Assembly (NCBI GenBank): GCA_037176885.1
Contig: JAWWNJ010000044.1
Coordinates: 744,001-808,000, forward strand
DNA from: Favolaschia claudopus
Lineage: Eukaryota > Basidiomycota > Agaricomycetes > Agaricales > Mycenaceae
Direction: 5' to 3'
Length of the DNA: 64,000 nucleotides
Position numbers and translations under genes: made by a program. The notes beneath the pieces are model-generated. The model did not search any database. It saw only the letters and a program-made list of their open reading frames with translations, and was not told where the DNA came from. Below are positions 36,666 to 48,938 of this stretch, in pieces. Each line of letters begins with the position of its first letter. Within the stretch, counting starts at the first letter, position 1.

Positions 36666-37812
36666 CTACAAATTTCCGAGGGCGAAAGCCATTGGTACAG
36701 AAGGTATACCACCCAACATCTGAGCAGCGTTCTAAAAAGAAAACGAGTGAGCCACATCAATGGAAAAGGTGTCGACCAGTACATACCAGCAAAGGAGAAA
36801 TCAGCCTCTTGAGCGTGTTGGTCAACTTAGGAGGCACGGGCGACCCAGTAGTCTGCAGGTTATCGATCTGGCCCAGGCGTCAATACCAATACCTTGGCAG
36901 CGACAGAGATAAGAGGAGAACGTACTGCAACCTGAAGATTCGTCAGGAAAGAGTTTATGCTGTTTACTTCAGAGTCGGTTAACGAGCCGGCGGAGGAATC
37001 CTACTCCGAATGTAAATTTATATTCGCAGAGGGCGAACAGGTTCTTACCAAACTGCTCAGTGCAGCGTCTACAGCGTCAACGAGGGGAGCAAGTTGGCTG
37101 ATGACATCCTATGGTACGGTCAGCGGGAGCATAGATTCTACAAGACTTTGTTTACCTGCAGACTTCCTCCACTCGTTCCGAGCGCACTGCTAGACATAGT
37201 ATTGAGGAAAGTGATGAGGCTCGAAATAGACGACCCCAGCGCGGTCGCAACTTCGCTGGTCGAAGACAATGACGAGGAAGCAGCAGCCAAAGCGGCGCTA
37301 TTCACGCTGGAGGGGTTGGCAACCGCAGAAGAACCATCGCCGAAGATCGACGCCTCCGAAATTTTGAGAATCGGGAACGGTACCGCAATCGCACTCGAAA
37401 CCGCTCCCGAAGCACCAGAGGCGGCGGCAGCACCCACAGACGATACAGCGGCCGCGGCAGATGATGCTACGGCAGGAACGATGAATACCTCAGGCTTTGG
37501 AATGGAAGATGGGGCAGCAATAATGCTCGACACCACCGCCGACGCAAGTGGGGGAGCGTTTGACGCGACAGCATCCAAGAAGCTGAGCGCTGAGTTGACG
37601 GGTGGGCTCACAACCGCTGCAACCGACGACAATACTGGGCTGAGTCGATTGTTGCTGGGCGGCGATGACGGGGCGCTACACAGCGGGGTAACTGTGACAG
37701 TGACGGTCGCAGTTGCCCTGAAGATACCGTTCCCCAAGAGCAAAGGGGAAGCATCCACGAAGCGCAGAAGCGGCACGATACCGACAACAGCGAGAGGAAT
37801 GTAGCTGAACAT
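36666..37812 (-). CDS. Small secreted Ser/Ala-rich protein, unknown function
   Basis: About 310 residues in five exons. ATG 37812 starts a signal peptide (MFSYIPLAVVGIVPLLRFVD, then ASP). The mature protein begins with a Thr/Val repeat (ATATVTVTVTP) and is very rich in Ser, Ala and Val, with many SSA/AAASS runs, like O-glycosylated wall proteins. The later exons read DVISQLAPLVDAVDAALSSL, DSSAGSLTDSEVNSINSFL, IDNLQTTGSPVPPKLTNTL and NAAQMLGGIPSVPMAFALGN. The introns are short with clean GT..AG ends, for example one starting at 37155. No GPI signal is obvious and few or no cysteines are present, so it is not a hydrophobin or a typical cysteine-rich effector. A cell-wall or secreted structural role is inference. 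Confidence 0.72.
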
Positions 37813-38258
37813 GATCTCTAAGTGGTACGTCGACGCGAACTGAGGAGTGGGGCGGATTCGAGAGCGACACTGATTCGCAGGGTTGAGGTGGAATATATAC
37901 GTAGAGTGAGACTTTGAGGCGATATCCGTTCTGAGACTTGATCCTGCTCTCCGACGAGACAATACACTGCTCTTGATTCCGCTTTGAGAACATGATTCAG
38001 AATGGTTGCTAGAGTGAGACAAAGTTGATTGCGTGTTTTCTCTTCAATTATCCAGCGGTATTGAGGCATGGAGCCAGTAGTATTTCCAGGTCTCGATTTG
38101 AGTTTCTTTGGTTCGGCCTGATTACTAGTAGATTCCGCATAGAAATTGAACTGCATGAAAAGATTAAGCAGGCAGACGTTGGGCCCTTTCTAAAGCAGTG
38201 CAGAGGACATGGGTCTTGATTCTTGAACCATACTTCACATATGAGTCATACTCTACAG
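37813..38258. other. Tandem intergenic region
   Basis: Upstream of the secreted-protein gene and downstream of the Rec114-like gene, both on the minus strand. No gene seen; open frames here are extensions of neighbouring phases. Confidence 0.4.
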
Positions 38259-39572
38259 TCACACGAGCGCCTTCATAGCCCACATACTCGACATTTTTTC
38301 AAGCTACATAATCGAGGTCAACGATCATCAGAAAACTCGACTCGGGGCACACAAAGCACTCACCAAACCAACAAAACCATCCTCACGCACAACATCACCC
38401 ACCACTCTCTCCAACGCCACATGCGAAAGATCATAGAGCCCCGTAGCCTCGCGCAGTGCCGCAGTCAACGCTACAGTGTCCGCATTAGCGTCATTCGAAA
38501 CTTGTGCTTGTGCTGGCGGAGGCGGTGGCATCATCGCGCTCTCTGCAGTCGAAGTCGGCGGAGAGGAATCGGGTAACGAGGACAGCGAGGACGGCTTCTG
38601 GAGGGGCTGTGCAGCGTTGGTGAGTGTCAAGGCAGTCTGGAGTGCATCAGGCATTGGATGATCGTAAACGGAGTGAGCAGAGGAAGGCCGAGGTTCCGGT
38701 ACGGCAGGAGAGGCTGCAGGTCTGTCTATGCGAGATGGAGGCCGATGCATGGCGAACGGGAGAAGCACGGGTTGCGAAGCGGCTGGAGGATCGGGTATCT
38801 TGAATGTAGGCTCTGATCGAAGTGGGGTTTGAGTAGTAGCATGGAATAAACTTGTCTGAGGGTTCATTGAAACGGAAGATTCCGGCGGAAGGTTTGAAGC
38901 AATAATTGTATCCTGCCGCTGTGTCGCGAGACGAGGCGCAAACGAGGGGCGAGCAGCGACTGTTTTCCGTTCCTTGGGATTGGGCGGATCATTAGGTTTG
39001 CACGGACACACGTCTTGTATCGCATTGACGAGCTGAAGAGCCAAAGAAGAGGTTGCGAATGACACTTGAAAGCGGCGATACACCTGTTCCTCCCAGTCAG
39101 ATTCCTGCGCGAACCTGACCTTTGCAGGAACCAACTTTATGAGCCTCCGTTGACTCTGGAACATAGAGATAACGCAAGCCAAAGGTGGTATCTCGATACA
39201 CCGCCTTCAAAGGCGAGCCATCTGCTTTATCTCTGCCAGAGCTATTCGACTTGATCAAAGAAAACGCGAAAAGGTCGAGGTCTTCCTGAAAACAGCCGAA
39301 GTGAAGTTACAGTGACCAGCTGCCCCCCAGACGAAAGAAGCAAAGAGTACCAAGACAATATCTTTATTGTCGTCCATCGTCCAAACGATACGCATTCTCA
39401 ACGACGAGTCTGCTAGATGAGGAGAAAGTTTGCTGTCTAGAATGAGGCGAAGGACTGGATTCGTGAAATGCTGCCATTCGGACGTTCCTGATGGCTTTTT
39501 GGCCGTGTATGCTCTTGAATATTTCTCGAGGGTGTAAGTCGTCGTTTCTGTAGTCGAAGATGAAGAAGCCAT
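38259..39572 (-). CDS. REC114: Rec114-like meiotic recombination protein
   Basis: About 370 residues in four exons. Residues from ATG 39572 form a PH-fold-like N-terminal region: YTLEKYSRAYTA, W-x-H-F-x-N-P, LRMRIVW, EDLDLFAFSLIKS, and after a 46-nt intron RRLIKLVPAKVRFAQESDWE then YRRFQVSFATSSLALQLVNA and VCPC. A disordered Pro/Ser region follows. The end is a conserved-looking helix, YDLSHVALERVVGDVVREDG, which continues after the last intron as FVGLLEKMSSMWAMKALV before the stop at 38259. An N-terminal PH domain, a long linker and a C-terminal helix match Rec114, which binds Mei4 and supports Spo11 double-strand breaks. The family diverges fast, so this is a probable, not certain, call. 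The start lies only 62 bp past the stop of the PFF1 gene. Confidence 0.65.
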
Positions 39573-39634
39573 CACTGAACAGGAAAGAGATGGAAATTCG
39601 TTGTGTACATGTGTTTGGTATTATATACTGTCAG

Positions 39635-42600
39635 CTAGATGGAAAACCTCACATACGCCTCCACCAGTCCGTCCAGCGCCTTTGTCACCGTCGCCCACTG
39701 AGGGAAAAACGCAAGCACCTCCTCCAAAGCAGGAATCTTCCCCGTCGTCGCGTCCACTCCCACACTTCCACTCTCATATTCCGCCCATTCGCAAGCTACC
39801 CGCCCCTCCAACGACTCATCCCCCTCCCACTCGACGTCAACCGTGAACGTAGGCTCCCATTCCCGAGACCAGAGATACAGCTGGTTCACACCGTCCGCAG
39901 GAGGAGGGAATTGCGGGATGACGTCGTCCTCCCAGCCTAACGCTTTGTGTCGGGTGATCCGCTTGTTATCAAAGTACAATCTGCACCCGCGCGTGTTGAT
40001 TCCTCGCACACGGATGCGTGCTGAATGGTCAGAGAGGCGGGTTACAATTGGGTCCATCCAGCGGTTTCGCATGACGGGAGAGAGATGGCTACGGCTATCC
40101 GGTGATGGCAGAAGTTGTGAATTCCACGAACAAGTTTGCAATCCCACTTGACGAGTGAGACCCGTTTGTCCGCAGGTAACGTTTTGGCCAATCGACGAAG
40201 GCAGCTTTGGGACAATCAGGTCCTTGACATAGTGATGGACACCCGTCAGCGATGTGGTCGCCTGAATGACTTGGGGGAACGGTGAAGAGATGTTGCCCAA
40301 GTCAACTGTTTGCTGGAAGTATACCTTTAGCGGATCGGTTTGAGAGAAGGGGAACATCAGGAGATTAGCGGCTGTTGACAAGATGAAGAAAATGATGAAC
40401 AGATATGCAATCGTGGAATGAGTTTTGAACGTGAAAGGGACGACAGGAAGCGCCGTCATGAAGACGAGCACGGCAATAGCCACATACACTATTTCATGTC
40501 AATTCACATCCCCTTGAGAAACTGTAGACTCACCGGTGGTTGCGCTGCTACCGTCGACCATAGTTTGTGACGTCGCAGCGACCAGAAGAATAGTGATATG
40601 CGCCACCAATATGACCGGTACGGATATCGCGAGAACGAGCTGCAATATCCACCACCCAATAGCGCCGCTTTCTTCCTTTGAGCGTAAAATAGGCCGAATG
40701 AGAGGAGTAGTCTCCGTCGCTTCCACGTCTGCGTCTGGCTCGGGATGTTCTTCGTCGTCACGCTGAGGAAGCGGCGCATAGTGTACGTGATGAGCATCGG
40801 ACGATCCTTGCGCACCGAGCAAATTTTCAATGCAACCAATGACGCAAGCAACAAGGACGACCAAGTTCCACGCTGTTACGAAGTAAACTCCGCCTACTCC
40901 TGAACCAACGGCGACGGTCGCGACCACCAGCAAGATCCAAGTGAAGATGTACGTTTGCAGAAACATGACATGCTTTTGTTTCTCGGGAAGGTGATTGGAA
41001 TTTGGTCGGACCACAGCAACTAGTGAAAGATACGCCAGCGTGAAGGCAGAAACCAAGACAAGAGTGGGCTGCGAATAGACAATCTGCACGGCACGGTCAA
41101 TTCGAAAACAACATTCGAGATATTCGGATACATACGAAGGGATTTAATTTCAGATAAGCGAACGCTAGTAAAGCTTGCAAGCCCAGAGTGACGAGAACAG
41201 CTATCCAGAACTTAGCCCAAGTCCAAGCACCTTTAAGCCATTCGAACGAGATCAGCCAGGCCCAGAACTGCTGGAGGAGATTGTTGCTATATTCCGAGAC
41301 ATGGCCATTACGATTCTGAGTCCGTCCGTGCTGGACAGCAGCATCGGCGATCAAGAGCACAATGAGGAGAACCGGTCCAACGATAAGCAGAACAATGTTG
41401 GCTATAAGCAGGGTGTCCATGGATAGGACAACGAGATATGCACCAAACACTGCCCAGAAAGGTTTCTGTCAACCGAGCGCAGATGGTGAAAAGACACTTA
41501 CAATCAAAGTAGACCGGTGGGCTTCCGCTGCCATGAGTTCGCCCGTCGTTCAGCAAGCGTATACTTGTCGCGTGCGAGGATTCCATCATGGCCCATAAAG
41601 CCCGTTCTTGTCCATCCGTGTGGGGTATCGCGTCATACTTGGTATGATATTTACTACGTCCCTTATAGAATGCTAGATCCAGGCCGTCCATGCCGGCGCC
41701 ATTATAAACGCTATAATCGGTCCCAGAGCGGATGACACCTCGGGAAAAGGCGTCCGCAGACAAAACGTTGCCATGAGGGTGAGGAACGATGAACGAACGG
41801 AGAGCAGGGGTGGAAGTTCCACGGAAAAGTAGGGGTCGCCTGGAGCGCACCGATTAATATCTTGAAAAGCAATCGAAATTCATGGTCCGCACCCACCAGC
41901 CGCAGCCCCCTCCAGATTGAGAAAAGCGTCTGTTAAGTTGGACCAAGGGTGTTTGAGGAATCTTATTAACATGTCAAAAGCGAAAAAAACAGCATGAGAT
42001 GAATCTCACGTGAAAGCGCCATTCAGACCGTCTTCCTCCCCGTTGTTTATGTTGAACACGGCTGTTCGCTTGGGCTGATTGTTGGCGAAATATTCAATAA
42101 GCTGGATGAGAGTCGCAACTCCCATGCCATCATCCGTGGCACCTGAGGCGGTAGAGACAGAGTCGTAGTGCGCCGAAAAAAGCACGCCTCCGCCTGATGA
42201 AAAGTGAGTATTGAAGGCTCTTTCCAAGAGTATGTAGAGACAACACACCTGGCGCAGCATCCGTATCCGAGCCCTCTATTTTGACAAGTATATTCGAGGC
42301 CTGATTGTATACAACAATCGGCGCCCCGCTCCAATGAGGCCATGAAGCAACGGATCCAACGTCGTCGTGGACTTCAATGTAAGATACACGCTGAGATATG
42401 CTCTGCACACGGCTCAAAATATACTCATGAACGATGTCGTTGGCATGCGTCAAAACTGGATGCGGCCGCCTAGCAATGTGGTGCAAATCTGCATATGCCT
42501 GGGTCAAATTGAGACCGTTCTGGTTCTTGGGCACGCCGGGAACGCGATCTCCATAGCGCACAGAGGCGAAGAGGACTAGATAAACGGCGACAACAAGGAT

Positions 42601-42657
42601 AGTCGTGGGCAGCGTCCTGAAGGCAAACACTTTTGCGATGCCTTCTACTATTTGCAT
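39635..42657 (-). CDS. PFF1: Vacuolar membrane M28 zinc aminopeptidase-like protease (PFF1 type)
   Basis: About 880 residues in about ten exons. ATG 42657 leads to one membrane helix ([18 protein letters not shown]) and then the M28 protease domain. Zinc and catalytic residues are visible: FSAHYDSV (His, Asp), [10 protein letters not shown] (bridging Asp), [13 protein letters not shown] (Glu pair), [20 protein letters not shown] and KYHTKYD (last His). C-terminal to it are multiple hydrophobic segments ([54 protein letters not shown] and others), then a luminal domain ending VEAYVRFSI. This order, helix then protease then polytopic membrane domain then lumenal tail, is typical of fungal Pff1, which sits in the vacuole membrane. 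Complete as far as I can follow. Confidence 0.88.
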
Positions 42658-44183
42658 CGTATTAGCAGTCGTGCATGAACGAGGAAGAGAGCGCGGAGGG
42701 TGACAGTGGCGTCACTGACACAAATCGCGCGACGAATCAAAATTACTCTAAAAGGAAATCCAAACGTTGACAAGTTACCATTCTCTCTGTACGGGGTGCA
42801 ACGTCCATTGAAGGTGAGTGGCTATAGTACCAACTCTTACACAACTTCTTCTAACCAACCGAGTCCATGAACAGTGCATTGATAGAGCTCGACTTTGTAC
42901 AAGTCTCGAATTCGGGATTTATACAAGAGTTTGAACGTCCAAAGGACGGTCCAACGAATGGTATTGCGATTCACATGCAAATCGTACTACTGATGCCTGG
43001 ATCTTTCTTGGATTCTTATAGGATTTTGAATCCCGCGAATATACCAGTAAAAAGCGACACAAAGTGAGTTTCTCCTCCTTACACTAAGCAACAGGAACTC
43101 CGAAACGGCCCTGTCCCCCAAGTCAAACAAATTTTCCGGACTTCCGGGCTGTCGGCTGTCCGCCTCGTCCGCCCAGTATCTACACTGGCATCCGGCCTCA
43201 TACGGCCCTGCCTCTCGAAAAAATTGAGCAACCGTGAGCGCGCAGCCACAATCAGGATTGTGGAATGGCATTTTTCTGACACACTATGATGTCGAAACGC
43301 CGCCTCCACCAAACCGACCAAATCAGGTTCCCTTCCTATCTGGTATATTCCCGTTGCCACCAGAAATGCGATACAGGCACAGGCACACGCTGGATTAATA
43401 AAATGGACTGCATTTTCCATAATTCCGGTACCACTTTGGGACATCAAAGCCGTGATGCTGGGAAAGAAATCGTTGGAGAACTTTAAACGAAGAGCTCACA
43501 ATAATGTCAGTGGACATCGCTCGAGCTGGTCACTCCCGCAGGATCTCAATCTACACATCCTGATATCATTCATTCTCGGTCGTATATTGATGGCGTAGAA
43601 CACATTAAACCTCTAGCGCGAGCCGACTCAACGAACCACAGCCCAGGATCTCCCAGGATCCTCGTTCCTTCGTGGTTCCAACTTTTCATTTCATCTTGAA
43701 CTCTGTGTTTTCACTGCCTTTGATCCGCACACATCAGCCACGGAAGCAAAATCTCTTTCCGCAAACTTGAAAGCCTTCAACGCTTAGCGTGCTTCGTGTT
43801 TGATGGGACACCCAAGGAAATTCTGACATATGTGAAACCCGGCGCAGGAACACAGCACAGCTAATTCACTGCGTAAAGCCGTATGTCGCGATGTGGTAGC
43901 CTAGCGCAAAGGCTGTTGAGGGAATTTCCTTTTTCGGACCATCAACGCTCGTATCCCAAATAGGAAGCTAACCCCAGGACTGCGCTTGTATACGACTTGT
44001 GTATTCCTGTTTACGTACTCTTCTCCGCGCCTGAGAAGCCGCGAAAACGTGTTCACAGACACGGACTCGGAGAACCGCCGCCGTTGAACTCCCGTGGAGA
44101 TTAATGTGAACGACCTAACCGTATACAGAGTCCCGGCGCTTGCCGGGGGACGCCCCGAAATTCTCCCGTCCAAATTAGAACCC
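42658..44183. other. Intergenic region upstream of PFF1
   Basis: PFF1 promoter side and further sequence with only short open frames (for example 42867-43067 plus, 43079-43447 minus) that lack recognisable motifs. The 122-codon minus frame is Cys/Ala-rich at its start but I cannot support it as a gene. Confidence 0.4.
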
Positions 44184-44620
44184 AAATTTGGACATCTCTT
44201 GGATTTGGCTTCCGCGAAATGACAAGACGATAGCTTCCGTAATGTATGCATTTAATCACTCGCAATCAGCCTGCTACCAGGGCAATCGCAAGTTCACAGG
44301 GATGCAGAGTAATTAGAGCACAGCTGACCATTTGTTGAATCAAAATCGAAGATATGTTTGACAAGACAACAGCTATGGTGTTATATTACAGCGACCACAA
44401 GACCCATTGCGTTCCTTTTCCTACGAGACTCCGAGTCAGTGTTCTACAAAGATCCGCTGATTTTTCAGTACCAAAATCTGACCATCTGTTGAACTGAACC
44501 CCACGCGAAATGAAAAACAACAGCTTCCGCATTATTCATATTACCACCGCCAGATAGCCCAACTACATTGAGTTTTTAGTACGATACGATTTTAAAGAGA
44601 TCCACGGTAATTACTAGTAG
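44184..44620. repeat. Decayed tandem repeat, about three copies of ~145 bp
   Basis: Three related blocks start near 44191 (GACATCTCTTGG), 44326 (GACCATTTGTTG) and 44480 (GACCATCTGTTG). Each is followed at a similar distance by variants of GCGAAATGA and ACAGCTTCCG, then an AT-rich stretch. Spacing is about 135 and 154 bp. The copies are well diverged. Found by eye, so limits are approximate. Confidence 0.5.
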
Positions 44621-44757
44621 AACTCATTACTAAGGATATTAGAGATACAATGTGGTGCAGTCCGAGGCAATACAGTTTTGGAAATGCAATTCGAAAGCGG
44701 GATAAGTTATACCAGAGCGAAAGGAAGAGGGAGATGAAACAATACTATACACCTAAT

Positions 44758-46241
44758 TTAATTGCCTTTCAATACAGCACGCCGCGTTGCATCCCGGCCA
44801 GCCTTGAGTAGGAGGGAAAGCTCATTTCCGCCTGTACCTCGTGTGGGGCCGTTCCCCGAGGCCCGCGCGCGTTGCATCCTCTCCATCGCGTGAGCAACAG
44901 GACAGGCAGCGAACGCGCTGGGCGTCGAGCGGGACATCGTTACGACGTAGAGACAAGCTATCCGCATGTGAAGATCGCGCAGCTTCTTCAGCGCAAGGAC
45001 GGCGTTGTCGTACGGTTCGCGCAGTGCCGGTGTCCGCTGGGCCAGTTCACGAATAGATCTGGGCGTCGCGGCAAGAGAGGCCAGATATTCGCGGTGTTTG
45101 CCGGGCATGTAGCGCCTCATGCGCTCCATGAATCCGTGGTCCGCCCGTTTATTGCTATCGGACGGCGCTGGTGACCGGCGCTGTCGCAGTTTGTGGTCAA
45201 TATCGAGGAAGATGTCGAGCGCGTGCATGACACTGCTCTGGCCCGCAGACGGCCCGCTGAGATCTAGAGATTTGGAATCGGGAACACCTTCATATATCCA
45301 GCCAGGCGCGTCCGGCCCTTTTGCGTCACTGCCTTCGAACCACGGACGCAAATCCCAGTAGAAGACGTGCGGATCAACGACCCCGCGAACTGCTTGAATT
45401 ATGTCGCTGATATCGTTTATTATCCCCGTTAGACGCCCAAGGTCTCGTGCGACTTTAGAGATCGATGTTAAGTCGGAAAGATTGGGGAGATTATTGTACT
45501 CGTCGATTATCCGCAGCATTTCGATCCCTCGCCACTCTGCTCGGGCCGACGTGGTGTAGAAATTCCGCTCATCCTCTGTGCCAGAGAACAAGTGGACGCC
45601 AAAACGCATGTTTTCGAAGGACCGAGGTTCCGACGCTTCTATCACTTCCCAATTCCATAGTACGGTGTCAGCGAACGTCAGGACGGGAGCGATGCCTAGT
45701 TGACGCGAGACAGCGACAAGAGGGACAGCGAGGGACTGGGGAACGACAAAAGCAGAATCCTCTGCGGAAGAGGGGGCCGAGTGCACGTAATAATGCACTA
45801 ACCATGCTAAGACGAAGTGGGCGCGCTGCAGCAGACGCAGATTGGAATGGAGGGGTGCAGTATCAATCACTGGCCACTATGTAGCGATAGCATCAGTAAT
45901 CTGCCGACCATCCGATCTTATTTTTGACTCACGGATAACACCCGGGATCTCCAGAGCTCTCCCGAGTCACGCTTTGAAAGAGCTTCTTCAGAATCGTCTT
46001 CTCCCAGACTGAGCTTGTCGGACGCGTCGCTCAAAGCGCCCTCCCATATGTCGAACACGCCCGGAAGGCGTGGAAGGGGAGAACGCGGAAAAAAACCAGT
46101 TTCAACGTCAACGTCAAAATCAACTGGGGAGACGCGTTTCTCGATTGGTCGACGCGTATAATTGTCGAAGGTCGACTGCAGGAGGGAAACAGCCAACGTA
46201 TAGTATTGGTGGGGGGATGGTAGGAGGTCGATGACGCTCAT
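44758..46241 (-). CDS. IDO: Indoleamine 2,3-dioxygenase family protein
   Basis: About 475 residues in two exons joined across an intron at 45877-45932 (RVLS then WPVIDTAPL). IDO is a heme enzyme that opens the indole ring of tryptophan to N-formylkynurenine, feeding NAD synthesis in fungi. The N-terminal small domain spans exon 1. The large domain has LLQRAHFVLAWLVHYYVHS, VPLVAVSRQLGIAPVLTF and FYWDLRPWFEGS. The proximal heme histidine is in MPGKHREYLASL, followed by ELAQRTPALREPYDNAV and LRDLHMRIACLYVV. The C-terminal substrate loop GTGGNELSLLLKAGRDATRR is conserved. An inserted basic stretch (RQRRSPAPSDSNKRADHG) and an Ala/Cys-rich loop after MSRSTPSAF are less usual. The start at 46241 gives MSVIDLLPSP. 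Complete. Confidence 0.9.
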
Positions 46242-46964
46242 TAGTGTGAAATGGAGATGAAAGATGAGAGGATAATTGTGCGGTCCACGGTTCGACCCAC
46301 CGCATTTTATAGGTCGCGTCGTATCAACAAGTCGAGAGTATGAACGCAGCCACGACGTACGGGGTTAATGGAAACAAAGTAAACGTGGCCAAGCAAGCAA
46401 AGAGATTATGCTCATCCATCGGGGGTCAGCCCGATCTCGATACGAGAAAAATGAAATTTGTATTTTTGGTGCCGCGGATGATTGAAACGATGGACCTAAC
46501 CTAAAATGATGAGAATCGCGGTTTGGCGAAGAGAAAAAGTGGCGATGAAGGTCGCAACGGAACTCCTTGCGAGGCCGTATGTGGGTCTGGATCACAGTTT
46601 GAATCAGGCTGACGAGCCTCAGAGCTGGTCGTCGCGGCAAGAATCCGCAGTTGGCCGCCCGAGTCAGTCCCCCGAGTCATCTTGTTCGAACGCAAGTTAC
46701 ACGGCCACGGTCAGCCCGCCATCCTCACCGTCGGGATCAAACCAGGATCAGTCCAGGATTCCCGGGATCCTGTGTAGAGTAAATACATGTAAATACTCCC
46801 TCCAGACTGACTCACTGAGTCAACTCATAGTTCCTTCGTCTTTGAAACATCGGCGGAATGATTCGTCCGCACGAAGAAAGACGCTCAAAATCAGTGTATT
46901 CACCGAGGAGAGAACAGTGAAAATTATTCCTATGGATGTACAAAAAACTAGCTAACAACCAAAC
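46242..46964. other. Intergenic region upstream of IDO
   Basis: IDO promoter side and the 3' flank of the HIBCH-like gene. A 149-codon plus-strand frame (46506-46955) is Ser-rich with no recognisable domain and overlaps other open phases, so I leave it uncalled. Confidence 0.4.
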
Positions 46965-48846
46965 TCAGTCACGGTGTTTCCAGCGTAGCCACACAGCATG
47001 ACCGTCGTCGTTGTCAACCACAAAGGTTTTACGCTGTACAACGTCGAGGATTTTCTCGTTGACGCCCATCTTGCCTTGGCGAGCATCGTGAAAATATTCC
47101 AAAAGATCGTCGAGAGTGTATCCCATCGTCCCAGCGTCGGGATCCTCACCGGTAATCACATCCCGAATCTCGTTTTCTGTGGGCAGCGTGTACCTGGTCT
47201 GGATACGCGCGCTTGCCCCACGTTCAGAACCTGGTTCTATGATCATTTCTGTAACAGTGGGCGCATTTCGCAAATACGAAGAATGGGGCGAGAAAAATCG
47301 GTCGACAATGTCGTCCGTGACTTCATCCAGGCTGGACGGCTTCCAGTCAGGTTTCGTTTTCATTTTGTCGACCAGAACTGCCGTAACACCCGTGGCGAAA
47401 TCCGGGCTTGCACCATTCTAGACACCGTCGTTATTTTTGCTCGACACAGGAGATCCAAATATACATACGCAGAATGCAGTCGCGATTTTGAGTTCCATGT
47501 TATAAGCCTCTTCTAACGTTTGTGTGGGGCCCCGACGGATGGCCTTCAGAGCAACTTTCAAACTCGTAGGACTACGGTTCTGCAACATGGCCAGAGTTGC
47601 GCTTGCCCATGTCCTGACTTCTTCGGGTTGGACGTCCATAGATAACAATTCGAGCTCAGCAAAGATTCGCTCAACTCTATCATGTCTGAAGGCTGAGTCC
47701 AAAGCCACGCGCGTCAAGCCAACGAAGGGAGACGGCGGCTCTTCCGGCTCGCGTTCGGAGCTTAACTCCTCTAAAGTGCGATCAACGAGAGCCTTATCTG
47801 TAGTTTCAAGATTCGATAGTCGCTCCATAAGCATAGGGATCCTCCGCGATGGGATGAAATGTGTCGCAAATCCGAGTTCACTGCAGACGATTGTCAAAGA
47901 TGTAAGCAAGAGTAGAATATCTTTTTGACTCACAACACTGCCCGACCTTGCAGGGAGTCTCCAGTCAAGGCAAGGTAGGTCCCGAGTTGGCCATCTAATC
48001 GGGACATGTAGTAACTCGAGCCTACGTCGGGGCAGTACCCGATTTTGGTTTCGGGCATGGCGAACATGGTATTTTCTGTCGCAACTCGGAACGGGGCATT
48101 CGCACAAAGTCCCACGCCGCCACCCACTTTATTCAAGAAATGTCAAAAACAATAGAGTGACTGACATATTCGCCCAACTCACTGGTATGGCCATCCAATA
48201 TGGCGACATATGGTTTCCGCAAAGAGGCAAGCAGCAAGTCAAGGTCAAACCTTGAACACAGTAAATGACCGGCTCCGCGGACGGGGGAGCGTGAACGTAC
48301 TCCCGCTTGAAAAATTCTATGGCCTTGTGCCGAGTGGCTTCATCAGCAGCATACCGCACAACACCTGACTGGATGTATAAGCAACTCGTTCGCTCATCTG
48401 TAATGAAACTTGGGTATGTACCGTCCACATCGCCTCCTGCACAAAAAGCACGCCCAACGCCGGCCCCGGCAATGACTTGTGTGAGTTCCGAATTGTCCCA
48501 TTCCTAATTCGCCGGCGGGGGTTAGGGAAACAGTAGGGTAGAAACGGCCAGCTGAACCTCAAGTTTGGGGTGAAGTAAACTTAGCATTTCATCATTGAGA
48601 GCGTTGTATTTTTTCGGACGATTCAACAGATATGTCCGCAGTCCAAGAGTAGATTCAAAGCGCACTGCAGGCTGAATCAGTTGGCCAGAGAAATTTAGAG
48701 CTGGACAAAAAACCGGGTATACCTACCTCTGGGTCCGCGTCCGACGGTGGTTTCGTGCCGGCAACTGCAGACATTTGCTTAGCAATAGCTCTAGTCCTGT
48801 TCAATGTAGAACTGCGCGACATCAAGCGTCGGGACGCCGCAAGCAT
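46965..48846 (-). CDS. HIBCH: 3-hydroxyisobutyryl-CoA hydrolase, mitochondrial
   Basis: About 500 residues of the enoyl-CoA hydratase/crotonase superfamily, HIBCH/EHD3 subgroup, acting in valine breakdown by hydrolysing 3-hydroxyisobutyryl-CoA. The N-terminus ([20 protein letters not shown]) is basic and acid-free, a mitochondrial leader. The crotonase core has [37 protein letters not shown] (oxyanion hole), [15 protein letters not shown] with an intron inside it, and [20 protein letters not shown], which carries the catalytic Glu and the Asp typical of this subgroup. The C-terminal half includes [20 protein letters not shown] and the last exon ends LRWKHRD. Its start is only 92 bp from that of the divergent TBCE gene. 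Confidence 0.92.
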
Positions 48847-48938
48847 TGGAGGTGGTGGTTTCGTGCAAGAGCAAATCCGAATATCCCAATGCCGTCATTC
48901 TGCGTTACCTCATGTGACGGTGTGACCAATTTCCTCTT
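48847..48938. promoter_or_regulatory. Short bidirectional promoter, HIBCH / TBCE
   Basis: The two start codons are 92 bp apart and point away from each other, so any core promoter elements must overlap or lie inside the 5' parts of the genes. No TATA box is evident. Assignment rests on gene geometry alone. Confidence 0.5.

Noticed and set aside
17932..46241. A biosynthetic gene cluster around cystathionine gamma-synthase, SDR and IDO
   Set aside because: The genes are far apart, separated by motor, protease and meiotic genes, and no core synthase or transporter is present.
46280..46310. GGTTCGACCC resembling a tRNA T-arm
   Set aside because: The flanking bases do not form the 5-bp T stem and no other tRNA arms are found nearby.
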